In this document: positions 24,592 through 35,356 of the stretch, one piece after another
Layout of the letters: the number at the start of each line of letters is the position of its first letter
Numbering within the stretch: position 1 is the stretch's first letter
Source of the DNA: Daldinia sp. FL1419
Lineage: Eukaryota > Ascomycota > Sordariomycetes > Xylariales > Hypoxylaceae
Assembly (NCBI GenBank): GCA_025201765.1
Contig: MU623465.1
Span: forward strand, 1-64,000
Direction: 5' to 3'
DNA length: 64,000 bases
Notes under the pieces: generated by a model
Seen by the model: the letters and a program-made list of their open reading frames with translations, nothing else
Told to the model about the DNA's origin: nothing
Database searches by the model: none
Made by a program: the position numbers and the translations under genes

Positions 24592-25770
24592 TTAGTCCTG
24601 GCTGTCGGCCTGTACCTTCTGGACAATTTCAACTACCTTGGGATACAGCTTCTCCGACTTCTGCAGACCGCAGACCTTCTGGACCACCTCCTCGGGGCTG
24701 TTCTCCGACATGATCTTGGCGAGTTCCTTGCTCTCATCGTCGCCTTCTACGTTCTGGAAGCGGAACGCCATTTCGGCGGCGGCCAATAGGGCTGGTGTAT
24801 CATGGCCCAACTCGGCCAATTCGGCGGCGGGGCCGATGAAGCGTTCCTTGCGCCCAAGCTTCCTCAAGGGAGCACGGCCAACACGCTCGACAGCATCAGC
24901 CAGGTGAGGGTTGCTGATTCGGTCAATGATCTTCTTCTTGTATGCCTCCTGCTCCTCGGGAGCGATACCATGCTTGTCCACGATAAGCTTAGCGGTCTCG
25001 TTGACTGCTGCGGCAACCTGATTCTTAATATCCTTGTCTCGCATGGCATCATCGACGGTCTGCTTCTGTCTGTTGTAGCCAAAGTAGGCGGCGGTGGCGT
25101 GGGATGTGTTGACGGTGAAGAGCTTACGCTCAATGAAGGGAAGTAGGTTGTCTACCCACTTGATGCCCTCAATTGACGGCTTCTCGCCATGTTGGAACGG
25201 AGTCTCCTCGACGACCCACTCGTAGAACTTCTCCAGGGTCACGTCTAAACCCGCGTTAGGGTCTTGAGCAGGAACGATGCGATCGATCGCGGAGTTGGCG
25301 TAGGCAGCTCGCTCGTGGTGGTCTTCGAGACGGTGCTCGGGTGTGTTCTTGGGGTCCTTGATGTGGCTAGCTAGGGCATCTGTGGCACCGATCATGTTTT
25401 CGCAGGCGATGACGACTAGAGGCTTCAGTTCATTCGAGCGCTTGTCGATACCCTTGGCGATGACCGGGGCGATAAACTTGAGAATATTGGGGCCGACGGA
25501 GCAAGTGACAACATCAGCAGTTGCGATTTCGTCGACAAGCTCAGCCTCGTTGTGCTTAGAGTTGATGGCTCGGTAGTTGGTGATTGTCTTGACGTCTGTA
25601 CCCTCAACTCCGCGCTCGATGACCTTGTATGAAGGGGTCGAGTTTAGAGCATCTACGAGCTTGTCGACGACATCGGCGAAGACGACCTCGTAGCCTGACT
25701 CGTGTAGGAAGCATGCGACAAAGCCTCGGCCAATGTTGCCGGAGCCGAAGTGGACTGCCTTCTTACCCAT
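24592..25770 (-). CDS. mpdA: Mannitol-1-phosphate 5-dehydrogenase
   Basis: This is a single-exon gene of 392 residues. The enzyme interconverts fructose 6-phosphate and mannitol 1-phosphate with NAD(H) in the cytosol and is the entry to the fungal mannitol pathway. The N-terminal Rossmann motif is HFGSGNIGRGF (residues 7-17). The catalytic signature of polyol-specific long-chain dehydrogenases is present as RKLFTVNTSH, giving K216, N221 and H224. Length and start agree with the roughly 390-aa fungal family, so the MGKKAVHFG start is well supported. Glucose-6-phosphate isomerase, which produces the substrate, is encoded about 10 kb downstream on the same strand. A tandem GGCATTAC repeat lies about 0.4 kb upstream (26,181-26,199). 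The gene symbol follows Aspergillus usage. Confidence 0.95.
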   Translation of the reverse strand: MGKKAVHFGSGNIGRGFVACFLHESGYEVVFADVVDKLVDALNSTPSYKVIERGVEGTDVKTITNYRAINSKHNEAELVDEIATADVVTCSVGPNILKFIAPVIAKGIDKRSNELKPLVVIACENMIGATDALASHIKDPKNTPEHRLEDHHERAAYANSAIDRIVPAQDPNAGLDVTLEKFYEWVVEETPFQHGEKPSIEGIKWVDNLLPFIERKLFTVNTSHATAAYFGYNRQKQTVDDAMRDKDIKNQVAAAVNETAKLIVDKHGIAPEEQEAYKKKIIDRISNPHLADAVERVGRAPLRKLGRKERFIGPAAELAELGHDTPALLAAAEMAFRFQNVEGDDESKELAKIMSENSPEEVVQKVCGLQKSEKLYPKVVEIVQKVQADSQD

Positions 25771-28700
25771 TGTGAATTGGTATGCACGGAAGGTAATTGG
25801 AAGAAAGTGGGATATTATAAGTAGCGGTAGTTGGTGAGGTGTGTGTTGCGCTTCCGAAGTTTCAGAAACACTGATGTGAAAGTGGTGAAATTAGGTTTGT
25901 TGAGGAAAAGGAAGAATAGAGGAAAGAAAAAAAAGGATATGGAAAAGGGAAAAGTTGGTGTTCTTATGTGCAAGTGCAACAGGAGCGCAAGGAGTTGGAA
26001 AGAACCCTAGGTAGCGTCGAGGAAGGAAGGAAGGAATTGACTGGACAAACCCACGAGGCCCACGAGCCCCGAGCAATTCGACCGGAAGTGGAGGGGTGCT
26101 GCGTAGCGTCACGGCAGGAATGAATGGCGGACTGTATCGTATTGTACTCCAAAAGGCCCACCGTTTTGCTGGCTTTGCTGACGGCATTACGGCATTACGT
26201 ACCCTGTACAGCCGGCAATCCCCAGTTTAATTATAGACCCATATTTACCTACATAGTATGCATCGTTGTTGACGGTGGGCGTTTTTGACTTCAACAATAC
26301 GTACCCCAATAATATAATTCAATTTAATAACACCAAAGCATCAAAGTGACCCTGCTCATGTACGAGAACTTTAACTACCGTGTAATTAGGTTGTATAAGG
26401 ACTATTAATTATTTCCCTCTCAATCCGTCCAAAATTGATAGACAGTTCTATTCGGTCTTTGACATATCTACGATACTATAGACAAGCATCAATTAGAAAA
26501 GGCCTCAACTTTTGTGTAAGACAAGACCGGTTCACTAAATGACTCGAGATCATAAAATGGACTTATCAGAGAATCAGTCAACGTAAGGAGTATCTGCTGC
26601 CGAAATGGCTGCCCATGTTCGATTATGACGCTCCCTCTTATGACATGTAATTCACCAGTGCCACACTCGTTACAACGCGGGAATATTCCATCTAGTTCGA
26701 AGTCTGACAACACCATATTATTTATTAGAAGCTGAAGCTACGCTGGGAAATTTTATGTCTCGCGATGTCTAAAATAGTTTGGAAAATCACTTATCGTGTC
26801 CATTGCCATCGTATGATTCAACTATATTTATCATTTGGCAAGGCTTCTTACCATTGGCCACCCGAATTCCCAACGTTTTGTCAGTAACTAAATGAAAACA
26901 GTATTCAGTTTTATGTTCTTACTCTCCGTGCCAAGGCTGAAATGACACTGTGCATCCCGAATAGTTCCACGTAGGTTAGTCAATTCTTGACCATCTTTTA
27001 ATATCGTCATTGGGCGTCTTCCACCACATCCCTGAAAAGCTTGCTAGCGATTCCCTTGTATACCATCGATCCGTCAATCCCTCAAGTATAACCCAAGATC
27101 GCCAGGAGGACTTGAGACTAGGCGTTTAGATGACCTGTAAGACGTGTCGACGGCAGACCACGAGCGTCTTTTGATAAATACCCGACAAGTTGGGCTAGGC
27201 GCGAAGATGAATGAAATCATAACCGCAAAGAGGACGAGTATAAAAGACTAACCTACGTGCTTACACGCCCACCTGGGTAGCCACCTACATAATTCGTGGA
27301 CCCTTAATAATAAAAAGGCACATGCAACGTGCCAAAGTCTGGGGGAGTCGTGGCCTTTTCCCAGTAGGTACTCTCTAGCCTACCCCCGCCCAACAGCCTT
27401 AGATCTGATTTGATATCTACTGAACGCTTGGCATATCACTGCATATAATTGCATATAATTGCATACTACTGACCATTTACATACGAGGCTATCAGAAGCA
27501 AGGTAGCCCTAGCCCCTGCAGCCTTTTTTATCACCGCCCATTATCGCCAATGGGGCGGAGTGGTAGAGACGCCGAGCGGATTGCAACAGCACTGTTTGTT
27601 AATGAGAAAATGGACGGCTACGAAAGTGGTGTGGCCCTCGGCGCTTCTCTTATTATCGCGATACCGTAAGAGTTCCACACCCCCCCTTTGAACATACATA
27701 GTTTAGCGATAAAGAGAGAGAGTTTATGTAGATATAAGCCAAGGGGGGAATAATACATATACATAGAAAAGCCGATCGAGTCAGCTATCTTACCGACGAA
27801 TCATAGTCAACTGAATTTGATGGGATTTTGGAGGGTCCCTTAAGGTATGGAACGTGTCTAGATCTTGTGGTCGGGGAAGATCCCTATTCATTTTCATTTT
27901 ATGACCTCACAAGCGGCTTGTAAGAAGTAGACTTCCTAAAAAGGAAAACAAATACGGACCGTCGCCTTTAGAACCGTTCGAAACGTATTAAACTTTTCAA
28001 AAGGAAGGAGAAGAAACAAGGTTCTTTAACCGGACACAGTCCAATCCAGCAGCTAAGGGGTACTTTCCCCCCCTCCTTCTCCAGCCCTCGTCCAACTCTG
28101 GAAGTCAAAAGCCCCTCCTAATCCTGGTCGATGATCTCATAGGGTAGCCCAAACCATTCCGCTAGTATGATTATTAGCGAACGAGGATGGCGCTAAAAAC
28201 CACTCAAAACCCCTAAAGGCGAACAGATTGCGCTTCTTAAACATCATCGCACCATTGCAGCGATTGCCAAATACTTCGTACCGGGGTTTTAAGGGTCCCA
28301 AGGTAATTTTAGGGTTGCATCCGATCGATTCTTGGGTCATTTCACTCCATGATTACGTACCCGAGCGGCTCCCTCCATTGAATTCTCCGACGAGAACCTT
28401 TTTCAGACATTTTTATGAGAATTGTATACCGTTCGTAGTTGACCCTTTGGTCTTTTTTCCCAACCAGTATACCTCTCTAAGTCTCTAAGAGGCACATAAT
28501 GGAACTCGCCACCAAACCGTCCGCTAGTTATTTGTAAAAGTCATAGATATAACTGCGGGGTTTCGCTTTTAGCGTATAACGAACGGAATCTCTAACGTAC
28601 CTCCGTGTTCTCGGGTTCGACGGTCGAGTGGTCGAGAGAATCTATGATCCATCTACCTCTCCTAAAAGCGGTCCGAAGCAAAGTAGACGGTCTTCCACCA

Positions 28701-30385
28701 ATAAATCCAACACTTCTCCTGTCGCTCAATTGAACTCCTGGCAGCCTGACAAGGCTCGGGAGTGCCGATCTCCCAAAATATGGCAAATCAACTTGGATGA
28801 ACCCGGTATCAACCTAGCATCAACCCAGTATCAAGTAAGCTTGAATACTACTTCGACGGTCTTCCCCAGGTTTCAGCGTCGCATAACTAAAAAGATGCAC
28901 CACTTATTTGATCAGCATCGACCACTTTTTTACGAGTTATGATATCGAACAGACTCGACCAGGCAGGCAAGCAAAAAAGAAGCCGTCGTCTATAAGATCA
29001 AACTGATCAAATTAAACTAATTCCTAACGATATTTTGGTTGCGATAGGCGCTTATTGCGTTATCCTATATTTTATTTCGACAAAGTCGGTCTAGCCTATT
29101 TACACAGCAAACACTCCTTGCACGAGCGTCCGGGTACCTACTATGTAAGATAAGGTATCATTTTCTTAGATCTCGATGCCGCTAGTTATTCCTTGGTACC
29201 ATAGCATCGTGATCTTACTAAAATGGTATGTATCTACATTACATATCTTAGTGCGTCTAAGAAAACATCGTGATCAAGCAAATACATGCTTAGGACGACC
29301 TCCACCTTGAAATTTACGGTTGTTTTTTTCCCAACCCGAAGTCAAGCAATGATCCACTCACTTACATGTCGCTTGGGCGGGTACCTGTCTTGTCTGTCTT
29401 GCTTCTGGCCCCCCTGCCTTATGTAGGCAGATACCATCCTTTTCATACCAACCCTATTGGATGAGTTGATCGCTTTCGGCATCGGCAAGGCTATGTGTTC
29501 TCACGATAGTTATCACCGCTGATTATTCGGAATGAGGTTGACCCACAACAACTCGGTATGGAAATCCACGATACCTCCACAAGCACTGTGTCGGATTCCG
29601 AGCCAGCCCCAGCGATACTCTCGGTATTGCTCCCTTATCGTACCCTAAATTCTGACCATTTGTTTCACAAGGGATATTCGAGGCTTCCTTCAACCTTGCT
29701 CGTGTGATAATTGATCGTGAGCCTTAACTTCTTCCGCTTGGCTCAATCTTGATTTCTTCCGGCGCTCACGGGCCGATTATGCAGAAAACGGAATTATTTA
29801 CTCTGGGGCTTCCTATCTCATTCTAACTCGCTACATTATACCCCGACGAAACGGCTAACATTGTAACTTTGAACTCGTCAGGCCACGAAAAGGACCGATG
29901 AACTTTTAAACGTCTCTTAGCGCTGCCACGATACCTTCAAAAAATTTTATTACTCCCCGGGGCTGGATAACATGTCTAGAGGTAAGCATGCAACTATCGT
30001 TGGCATTGCTTACTCGAGATACAACTTGACCGCTTTCAATTTTCTTTTTTCGGAACATGGGACGGCCACCGGTTCATCTCCCGACCTGGTCCGATCCACT
30101 GTGGGGCCGATTTATCCCGAAACTCTTTAAACGATTCGACGCTCCACCGAGGTATTCAGGAGAAGCCGATTTTGCCAAGTCACGATATCTGTCAATACCG
30201 CAATCAAAGATGAAGGATACCTTTAAATCCCCCCTCTAATTTTACCAAATTGATCTAAGGCAGTCTAACAATTCACGCCACTATATTGAGTAGAGTGTTA
30301 TTTATTAATAGCGTTTTGATATAATGAGATAGTTTCCATCGTTGACCTTGGACTTTGATAAAAAGTCCTCTGGGAAACCAATATT
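25771..30385. other. Long gene-poor stretch (~4.6 kb)
   Basis: No ORF in this interval shows a recognisable domain. The first 400 bp are the M1PDH promoter, with an A/G-rich tract at 25,900-25,960. Short open frames at 26,489-26,716 (-), 28,137-28,340 (-), 28,228-28,488 (+), 28,592-28,786 (-), 28,628-28,942 (+) and 30,057-30,239 (+) overlap each other or lack features of real proteins. A short tandem GCATATAATT repeat lies at 27,438-27,467. Composition is normal, not RIP-like. A non-coding RNA or a lost gene cannot be excluded. Confidence 0.5.
26181..26199. repeat. Tandem GGCATTAC motif upstream of M1PDH
   Basis: ACGGCATTACGGCATTACG contains two direct copies of CGGCATTA about 0.41 kb upstream of the M1PDH start codon. 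The reverse complement (GTAATGCCGTAATGC) closely resembles the repeat upstream of PGI at 37,386-37,418. A role as a regulatory site is speculative. Confidence 0.5.
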
Positions 30386-30655
30386 TCACCCACCAAAATT
30401 ATTGTAGTACGGTCCTTGTAATCTACCCTCAACATTATAATTACGCCGCCCGCCCCATCCATCTACTACCAGCTGTATAAAAGGTCCCCGTTGAACAATT
30501 AGAACCTGGAGTAATAGAAGTGTGTTGTGTGTTGTGTGTAGGAAAGCTGCTGGCTGGATATAATAACCTGGGCGCTCAGGCTGGCCAGCTATAGTATAAT
30601 ATTGGAATTGGAGCCGATATCCCATGTTGTTTGGCTCCATGGCTTCATATTCCAT
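30386..30655 (-). CDS. Possible small ORF or 3' exon, Tyr/Gln/Gly-rich (uncertain)
   Basis: This 89-codon open frame starts MEYEAMEPNNMGYRLQFQYY and ends GRLQGPYYNNFGG. It lies about 170 bp downstream of the low-complexity gene at 30,828-31,889, on the same strand. A TAG precedes its ATG directly and could be an intron acceptor, but joining it to the upstream ORF through the obvious GTAACC donor at the ORF end gives the wrong frame. It may be a small independent gene, an exon of a differently spliced transcript, or chance. No domain is recognised. Confidence 0.25.
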   Translation of the reverse strand: MEYEAMEPNNMGYRLQFQYYTIAGQPERPGYYIQPAAFLHTTHNTLLLLQVLIVQRGPFIQLVVDGWGGRRNYNVEGRLQGPYYNNFGG

Positions 30656-30827
30656 CTATCTCCAATTGACAACGATGATACGCTTCGCGCATGCGAGTCC
30701 TGTCTTCCATGAATTTGGTATGTAGGACATCAAGCCGGTACTATTTTTCATCCTGGAGTCGGCGGTCGTGACCCCGTGGCAATTGATCCATTCGCTCATT
30801 GTGTCGCCGCCTTTTCTAGCTAGGGCT

Positions 30828-31889
30828 TCAAAGGTTACCCTGGTAGGTTCTTTGAGGTGGAGTCATCCCAGGAAGACCAAATAGTAAAGCCGGAGATTGA
30901 ACACGCTCATGGGAAGGACGTCCATGAGGCAGAGGTGAATGATGTTGACCACAATAATTGGTAGTGGCGATGGTGGTGGTGGTGGTGGTAGTGCTAGCAG
31001 CGGCAGCGGTAGCAGGGGTGGTAGTTGTACTGATGGTGGTAATAGTAGTGTTAGGACGATAGTGGTAGTGGTGATGGTGGTGGTGGTGGTGGTGGTGGTG
31101 GCAGTGGTGATGTCGGCATTGGTGTTGGGGCGGAGGTTGAGGCCGTAAGATATCTCGGAAATGCTGGTGCTGCTGGTGCTGCTGGTGCTGCTGCTGGTTG
31201 TTGGCTACTCTAGGTTCAACGTTGTAATAATCTTTCAGCATATCGTCTAGAACATCATCCACGACCTTGCGCAATCTGTCCATCTCGGCATCGTCTAACC
31301 TGGATTCAGCCTCGGCGGGGACCGTATCAGCAGTCGGAAATGGTGCTATAGTAGAGCTTTGGCTCCCATTGTAACTGCCAAAGTCGTAGATCGGATCCCC
31401 AGTGAGAACTGTATCGACATTCTGGGTGGTTTGGGGCCAGTTGTACTCGGGGACTGGAGGGGGATTTCGCCTCATGGGGGGGTTTTCTCTTGGAGGAAGA
31501 CTTCGTCCTGGAGAGAGACTTCGTCTCGAAAAGGGGTCTCGTCTCGCAGGGGGATCTCGTACGCCATTGGAGAAGACCATTCCCCTTACTGGCCTGGAAC
31601 TATGGCTATTACCACTGCTACCATCGTTCTTATAGTGACTAGTATCGTCCCCAATTGCGATCAAGTTATTTTCGCTTCTACCCGCGGCCGTGGCTTGGAC
31701 ATGTGCCTCTATGCTGGCCCCAATATTGACTTCATTGTGCTGGTCCTCTCTTTTTATGAAGACCTGGTCATCCTCGTCGTCGTCATCGAATTCATTCATG
31801 ACATTCTGTCTCCAGGGTTCAAAGACAACGCCATTGTTGCAGCCAGAGACCTGGCCGCCAGCGTCGGAATAGTTGTGAGATGGATCCAT
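30828..31889 (-). CDS. Hypothetical low-complexity protein with His and Thr tracts
   Basis: This is a 353-residue open frame with no recognised domain. Residues about 35-45 are acidic (EFDDDDEDD). About 100-150 is an Arg/Pro/Ser region with repeated RDPFSRRSLSPGRSL-like motifs, similar in style to SR or phosphorylated linker segments. Later there is a short Leu-containing acidic helix (LDDAEMDRLRKVVDDVLDDML). The C-terminal half has Gln/His repeats (QQHQQHQQHQH), a run of about 15 His, and then Thr/Ala tracts. The His and Thr tracts come from a long (GGT/GTG)n microsatellite at 30,970-31,110, which makes frame and length doubtful. The disordered composition suggests a regulatory or nuclear protein, but function is unknown. 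Confidence 0.5.
   Translation of the reverse strand: MDPSHNYSDAGGQVSGCNNGVVFEPWRQNVMNEFDDDDEDDQVFIKREDQHNEVNIGASIEAHVQATAAGRSENNLIAIGDDTSHYKNDGSSGNSHSSRPVRGMVFSNGVRDPPARRDPFSRRSLSPGRSLPPRENPPMRRNPPPVPEYNWPQTTQNVDTVLTGDPIYDFGSYNGSQSSTIAPFPTADTVPAEAESRLDDAEMDRLRKVVDDVLDDMLKDYYNVEPRVANNQQQHQQHQQHQHFRDILRPQPPPQHQCRHHHCHHHHHHHHHHHYHYRPNTTITTISTTTTPATAAAASTTTTTTTIATTNYCGQHHSPLPHGRPSHERVQSPALLFGLPGMTPPQRTYQGNL
30970..31110. repeat. Imperfect (GGT)n microsatellite inside a predicted gene
   Basis: Runs of GGTGGTGGT at 30,972-30,990 and 31,064-31,100 are separated by degenerate trinucleotides. The plus strand is almost free of C between the runs. On the minus strand this encodes Thr, His and Ala tracts. 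Length polymorphism is likely. Confidence 0.85.
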
Positions 31890-32766
31890 ATTAAAGAATG
31901 AGTAGAAAGGAAATATGCGTTCTCCGTGTATATATTAAAGTTGGTTTAGGTAAGGGATCAGGCCAGGACGGAGTAAGTACCTAAGGTACGTGAGGTGGGA
32001 AATTAAATATGGGAAGAAGGACTGATATAGGAAGGATGGTTTAGCGATGGGAAGTTCAAGTTCCAGTTTGAATTAAAGCAAAACGGAGGGAAGAGGAGAC
32101 TTTAGATAGGAATAAACATACCTTATTAGGTGCTGATATTGCTAACAGCGCTGCTGCTATTGAATGTAAAGAAAGTTGGGTTAAAGATCGTAGAGGTAAC
32201 CTCTCAGGTAATAACGAGTGAATGTCCCGGACCGGAGCTATGCCAGGCTTTGCGGAAGTAGATGGATACTAGGTTCCGGGTTCCGGTTAGCTCGATGATC
32301 GGAGCGGGTAGTAGAGTACGGAACGAGTGACAGAAGAAGTTGGATGGAGAATGAAGTCACATAAGGAATGGGGTGGAAATATAGGAGAAGTTGGTTTGGG
32401 TTGGGTGGGAGAAACTACGAAATAAAGGAAGAAGGGACCCGCTTACAAGCTCGTGAAACGACCTGTGATCATAATTCGTGAAGAAAATTCTTTTTTCTGC
32501 TGCAGATTTGAGGTAGAAAATCGGGTCTTAGTCTCACGAGATAGTGAAAACCAGGGCTTTTTTGCTCAAGCCTTAAGAAAAAAAATGCAGTAAGGGTTAC
32601 GTTTGTGGGTTGGAAATGCCCTACCCTGAGCTCACATGGGGAGTTAGTGTTAGTATCCTAAAAGTCACGTCCATGCAGACGTACATGAGGGCATACAAAG
32701 ATACAAGAGCTATGGGACAATAACAATGCAAGAGATATATCAGACTACCTGCCTATGAGGTACATA
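31890..32766. other. Intergenic region, purine-rich
   Basis: About 0.88 kb holding the promoter of the low-complexity gene and the 3' flank of the transporter pseudogene. The plus strand is purine-rich from 31,990 to 32,440 (many GGAAG, GGGA and GAAG runs). No ORF was seen. Confidence 0.5.
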
Positions 32767-34142
32767 TTAGGCCTTCACGATCAGCTTCCTCCTTGTGACG
32801 TTAAATCGTAACGTAGTAACAAGAATGGCAGTCCCCATGAAGACAAAGCCAGCAAATAATTGTATCCCAATGTAATCCCCCGTGGTCTAGATTATACTCC
32901 CAGAAATTGGCGCTCCAGCCAGCGAAGTCACACCATTTAGCATCGCTGACATGCCCAGTCAGGTTCCTAAACGGGTGAGATCAGTAGTAAAGGAGGTGAG
33001 TACTACTGCCGGCAAGGCTACCATCCCACCCGTGAAGAACCCGTAGAAGACAGCGAATGTAATATTCTCTCCCCCTGAGTTGGTATTAATCCAAGCGAAT
33101 ATCGTTATACAAGTCAAAGCTGCGCTAAGAAAAAGAGTATGGATAGGGCCAATGTTATTTGCAATGAAAGATGGTGTTATTCTACCCAAAACCGAAGCGG
33201 CATTAAGTATAGCCACCAGATATAATTCAACACCCTGCCCTTCCGTGCCGTGAAGTAGGGCATAACTTTGCAGATAGAATATAGGTGAGAAGAACGCCAC
33301 GTAGCTTAGGGCTATATAGGAGTAAAAGATTTGATGTAAGAAGATTCACGCGGTGCCTTCAGGTCAATTAAAGATTGGGCTTTGGTAGTGATAGTACGTC
33401 TGCGGAGTACGAGGAGAGGTATTATGGTTGTGGCAAAAAACGTGAAGCCCATGATGCGAGCTGTCCATCCGAATCCGATGCGGGACAACAGGCCCTAGAA
33501 CATAAGGGCGTATATAACACCACCAAAACTGCTGCCACATGTGACGATACCCATGGCAAGAGATTTGCGTTTTTGGAAATACTCTGGAATAACGGCGACA
33601 GATGGAATAAACAGACATCCAGCACCCACACCGACACATACACCTTGGGCAAGCATCACTTGCCAGTATTCGGTACAGATGCTCGTCAGCATCGTGCCGA
33701 GAGTCATCAGAGTCGATCCACAGACAAGGAGAAGTCTAAGGAAGCCGGCATCGTATAGCGGGCCACTGACCACACCCACTCCCAATAGCAGAAACGATTG
33801 GAGCGATCCGATCCAGGATATATCCGAAGGTGACATGTGCTGCAGCAGTTCTTTCTCGTAGTAAGTTTGGTAAACGCCGAATGTGTTCATTGTGCCCCTG
33901 AAATAGACTTGGTCAGCTATTGTGTAAAGATTTTGGACTTTTTGTTGACTCACATACCAATGATTGAAATAAAGGACGAATGCACCGAGTACTTGAAGCC
34001 ATGCTACCAATCCACCATCTGGGGGATCATCTTCGTGGACGATGACTTCAGCGATGTCTCGCATGTTGTCTTCTTTGACAGAATCTCCATTGGTTGAAGA
34101 TAACCCGTTTTCAATGGTGATGTCTTGTATACTAGGGGCCAT
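32767..34142 (-). pseudogene. Decayed MFS monocarboxylate transporter-like gene
   Basis: Coding similarity runs continuously on the minus strand from MAPSIQDI (ATG at 34,142) to a TAA at 32,767-32,769. Family features are PPDGGLVAWLQVLGAF at the first membrane segment, a GTMNTFGVYQTYYEKEL loop, SDISWIGSLQSF and CGSSFGGVIYALMF, typical of fungal MCT-like (MFS) carriers. A normal GT-AG intron (33,898-33,957) is preserved. The frame is broken by TAG at 33,495-33,497, a frame change at about 33,341-33,346, TGA at 32,959-32,961 and TAG at 32,887-32,889. Recognisable transporter sequence continues after each break. All three stops could arise by one C-to-T change (from CAG or CGA), the direction RIP favours. 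An alternative start ATG lies at 34,178. Other substrates than monocarboxylates are possible in this family. Confidence 0.85.
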
Positions 34143-34178
34143 TTCTATATTTCCACTAGATATTAAATTATCCCTCAT

Positions 34179-35356
34179 TATAATTGGTATACTATCATAT
34201 AAGAATAACTTGAACAGAGGGAGGTGCATATGGTATTATAACAAAATTCCCAGCATGAATGCGAAGGACAACGTAACACACCAACTGATTGTCGTATACG
34301 GTATTACAGGTCACAAATATTATAGCCTACGGTCTCCTCTGGGCTCGAATAATTGGCAAAGAGTAAGGCAGCATTAGCTAGGCCGACTTTCGGACTCCTT
34401 TACGTTATAAGTTGGCAAGATGAATGTCTTATACAGCATCGATTTACTGTAATCGTGATTCTGATTATGTTTATATTCTAAATAACGACGTACGGAACCA
34501 TGCTTTACAAAGTCTTAGGAAGGTTGTTACGATATTAATACAAGAAGTAGGTACTAGCTGAATAGACCCAGAGGGTGCTACATGACAACTGACAAGGGTA
34601 AAAAAAAAAAAAAAAAAAAAAGTAAAAAAAGAGAGAGATGAATTTCAAGCTCTTTTATCATATGGAATATCGGATAAGAATATGTCTTCTAGCACTTTGG
34701 CTTAGAAACAGGCCTATGGTGTGAGTAATACAACGGGCATAACACAGGCCCTAGAAAACCACACGCTTTTACAATTTTAGGCAGATTTGTCGAAATAATA
34801 TGAACGCGTCTCATCGGGCAGTATGTACCTACCTAGGTATCTAAGGCCTAAATTGCTGAATGATGAGGACATAACTATCGAGATTTGAACTTCGGATACG
34901 GAGCCGCACAAACGCAAATAAAGGGGTTACCGAACGGCCGGGATGGCCGGGGCATGGGGCCCGGAGCCTATGTAGCGAACTGCCCCTTTAGGAACCGAAC
35001 TGCTACATTTATGGCTTGAGCACTTACTGGGTCTCTAGTCGAACAATCGTGACATGACTGGTAGCTGCTTAGTTCGCTGTGCTAGTTATTCGGGCTAATG
35101 CTCCCTTTTTTTCTGAGGCATTTTACTAGGTACTCAATAGCGTACGTCTTTTCTAAAATTCAGATGTAGAAAATGTTTAAGCTCAGCTGGTTACAAGCAC
35201 TTTGAATTACCTATACTGACTTATTTTACTTCTGTAGCAACTCGGACGAGATAGTTCGTGGCCCACCCCAGCGTATTACCTGAACACGTCGTACCGCCTG
35301 CTAACCATTACTCAGAGCTTAGACTTTTCATTTTCCTGCCAATTTAGCGCTGACCT
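34179..35356. other. Intergenic region with A22 homopolymer
   Basis: About 1.2 kb between the transporter pseudogene's 5' side and the PGI 3' end. It holds an uninterrupted A22 run (34,600-34,621), followed by GT and A7. No ORF with a recognisable domain was seen. Confidence 0.5.

Noticed and set aside
26489..26716. Small minus-strand ORF with a CNECG motif
   Set aside because: Only one Cys pair, no family match and stop codons directly upstream.
28228..28942. Overlapping ORFs in the gene desert
   Set aside because: Opposing frames overlap and none has a recognisable domain or homologue-like conservation.
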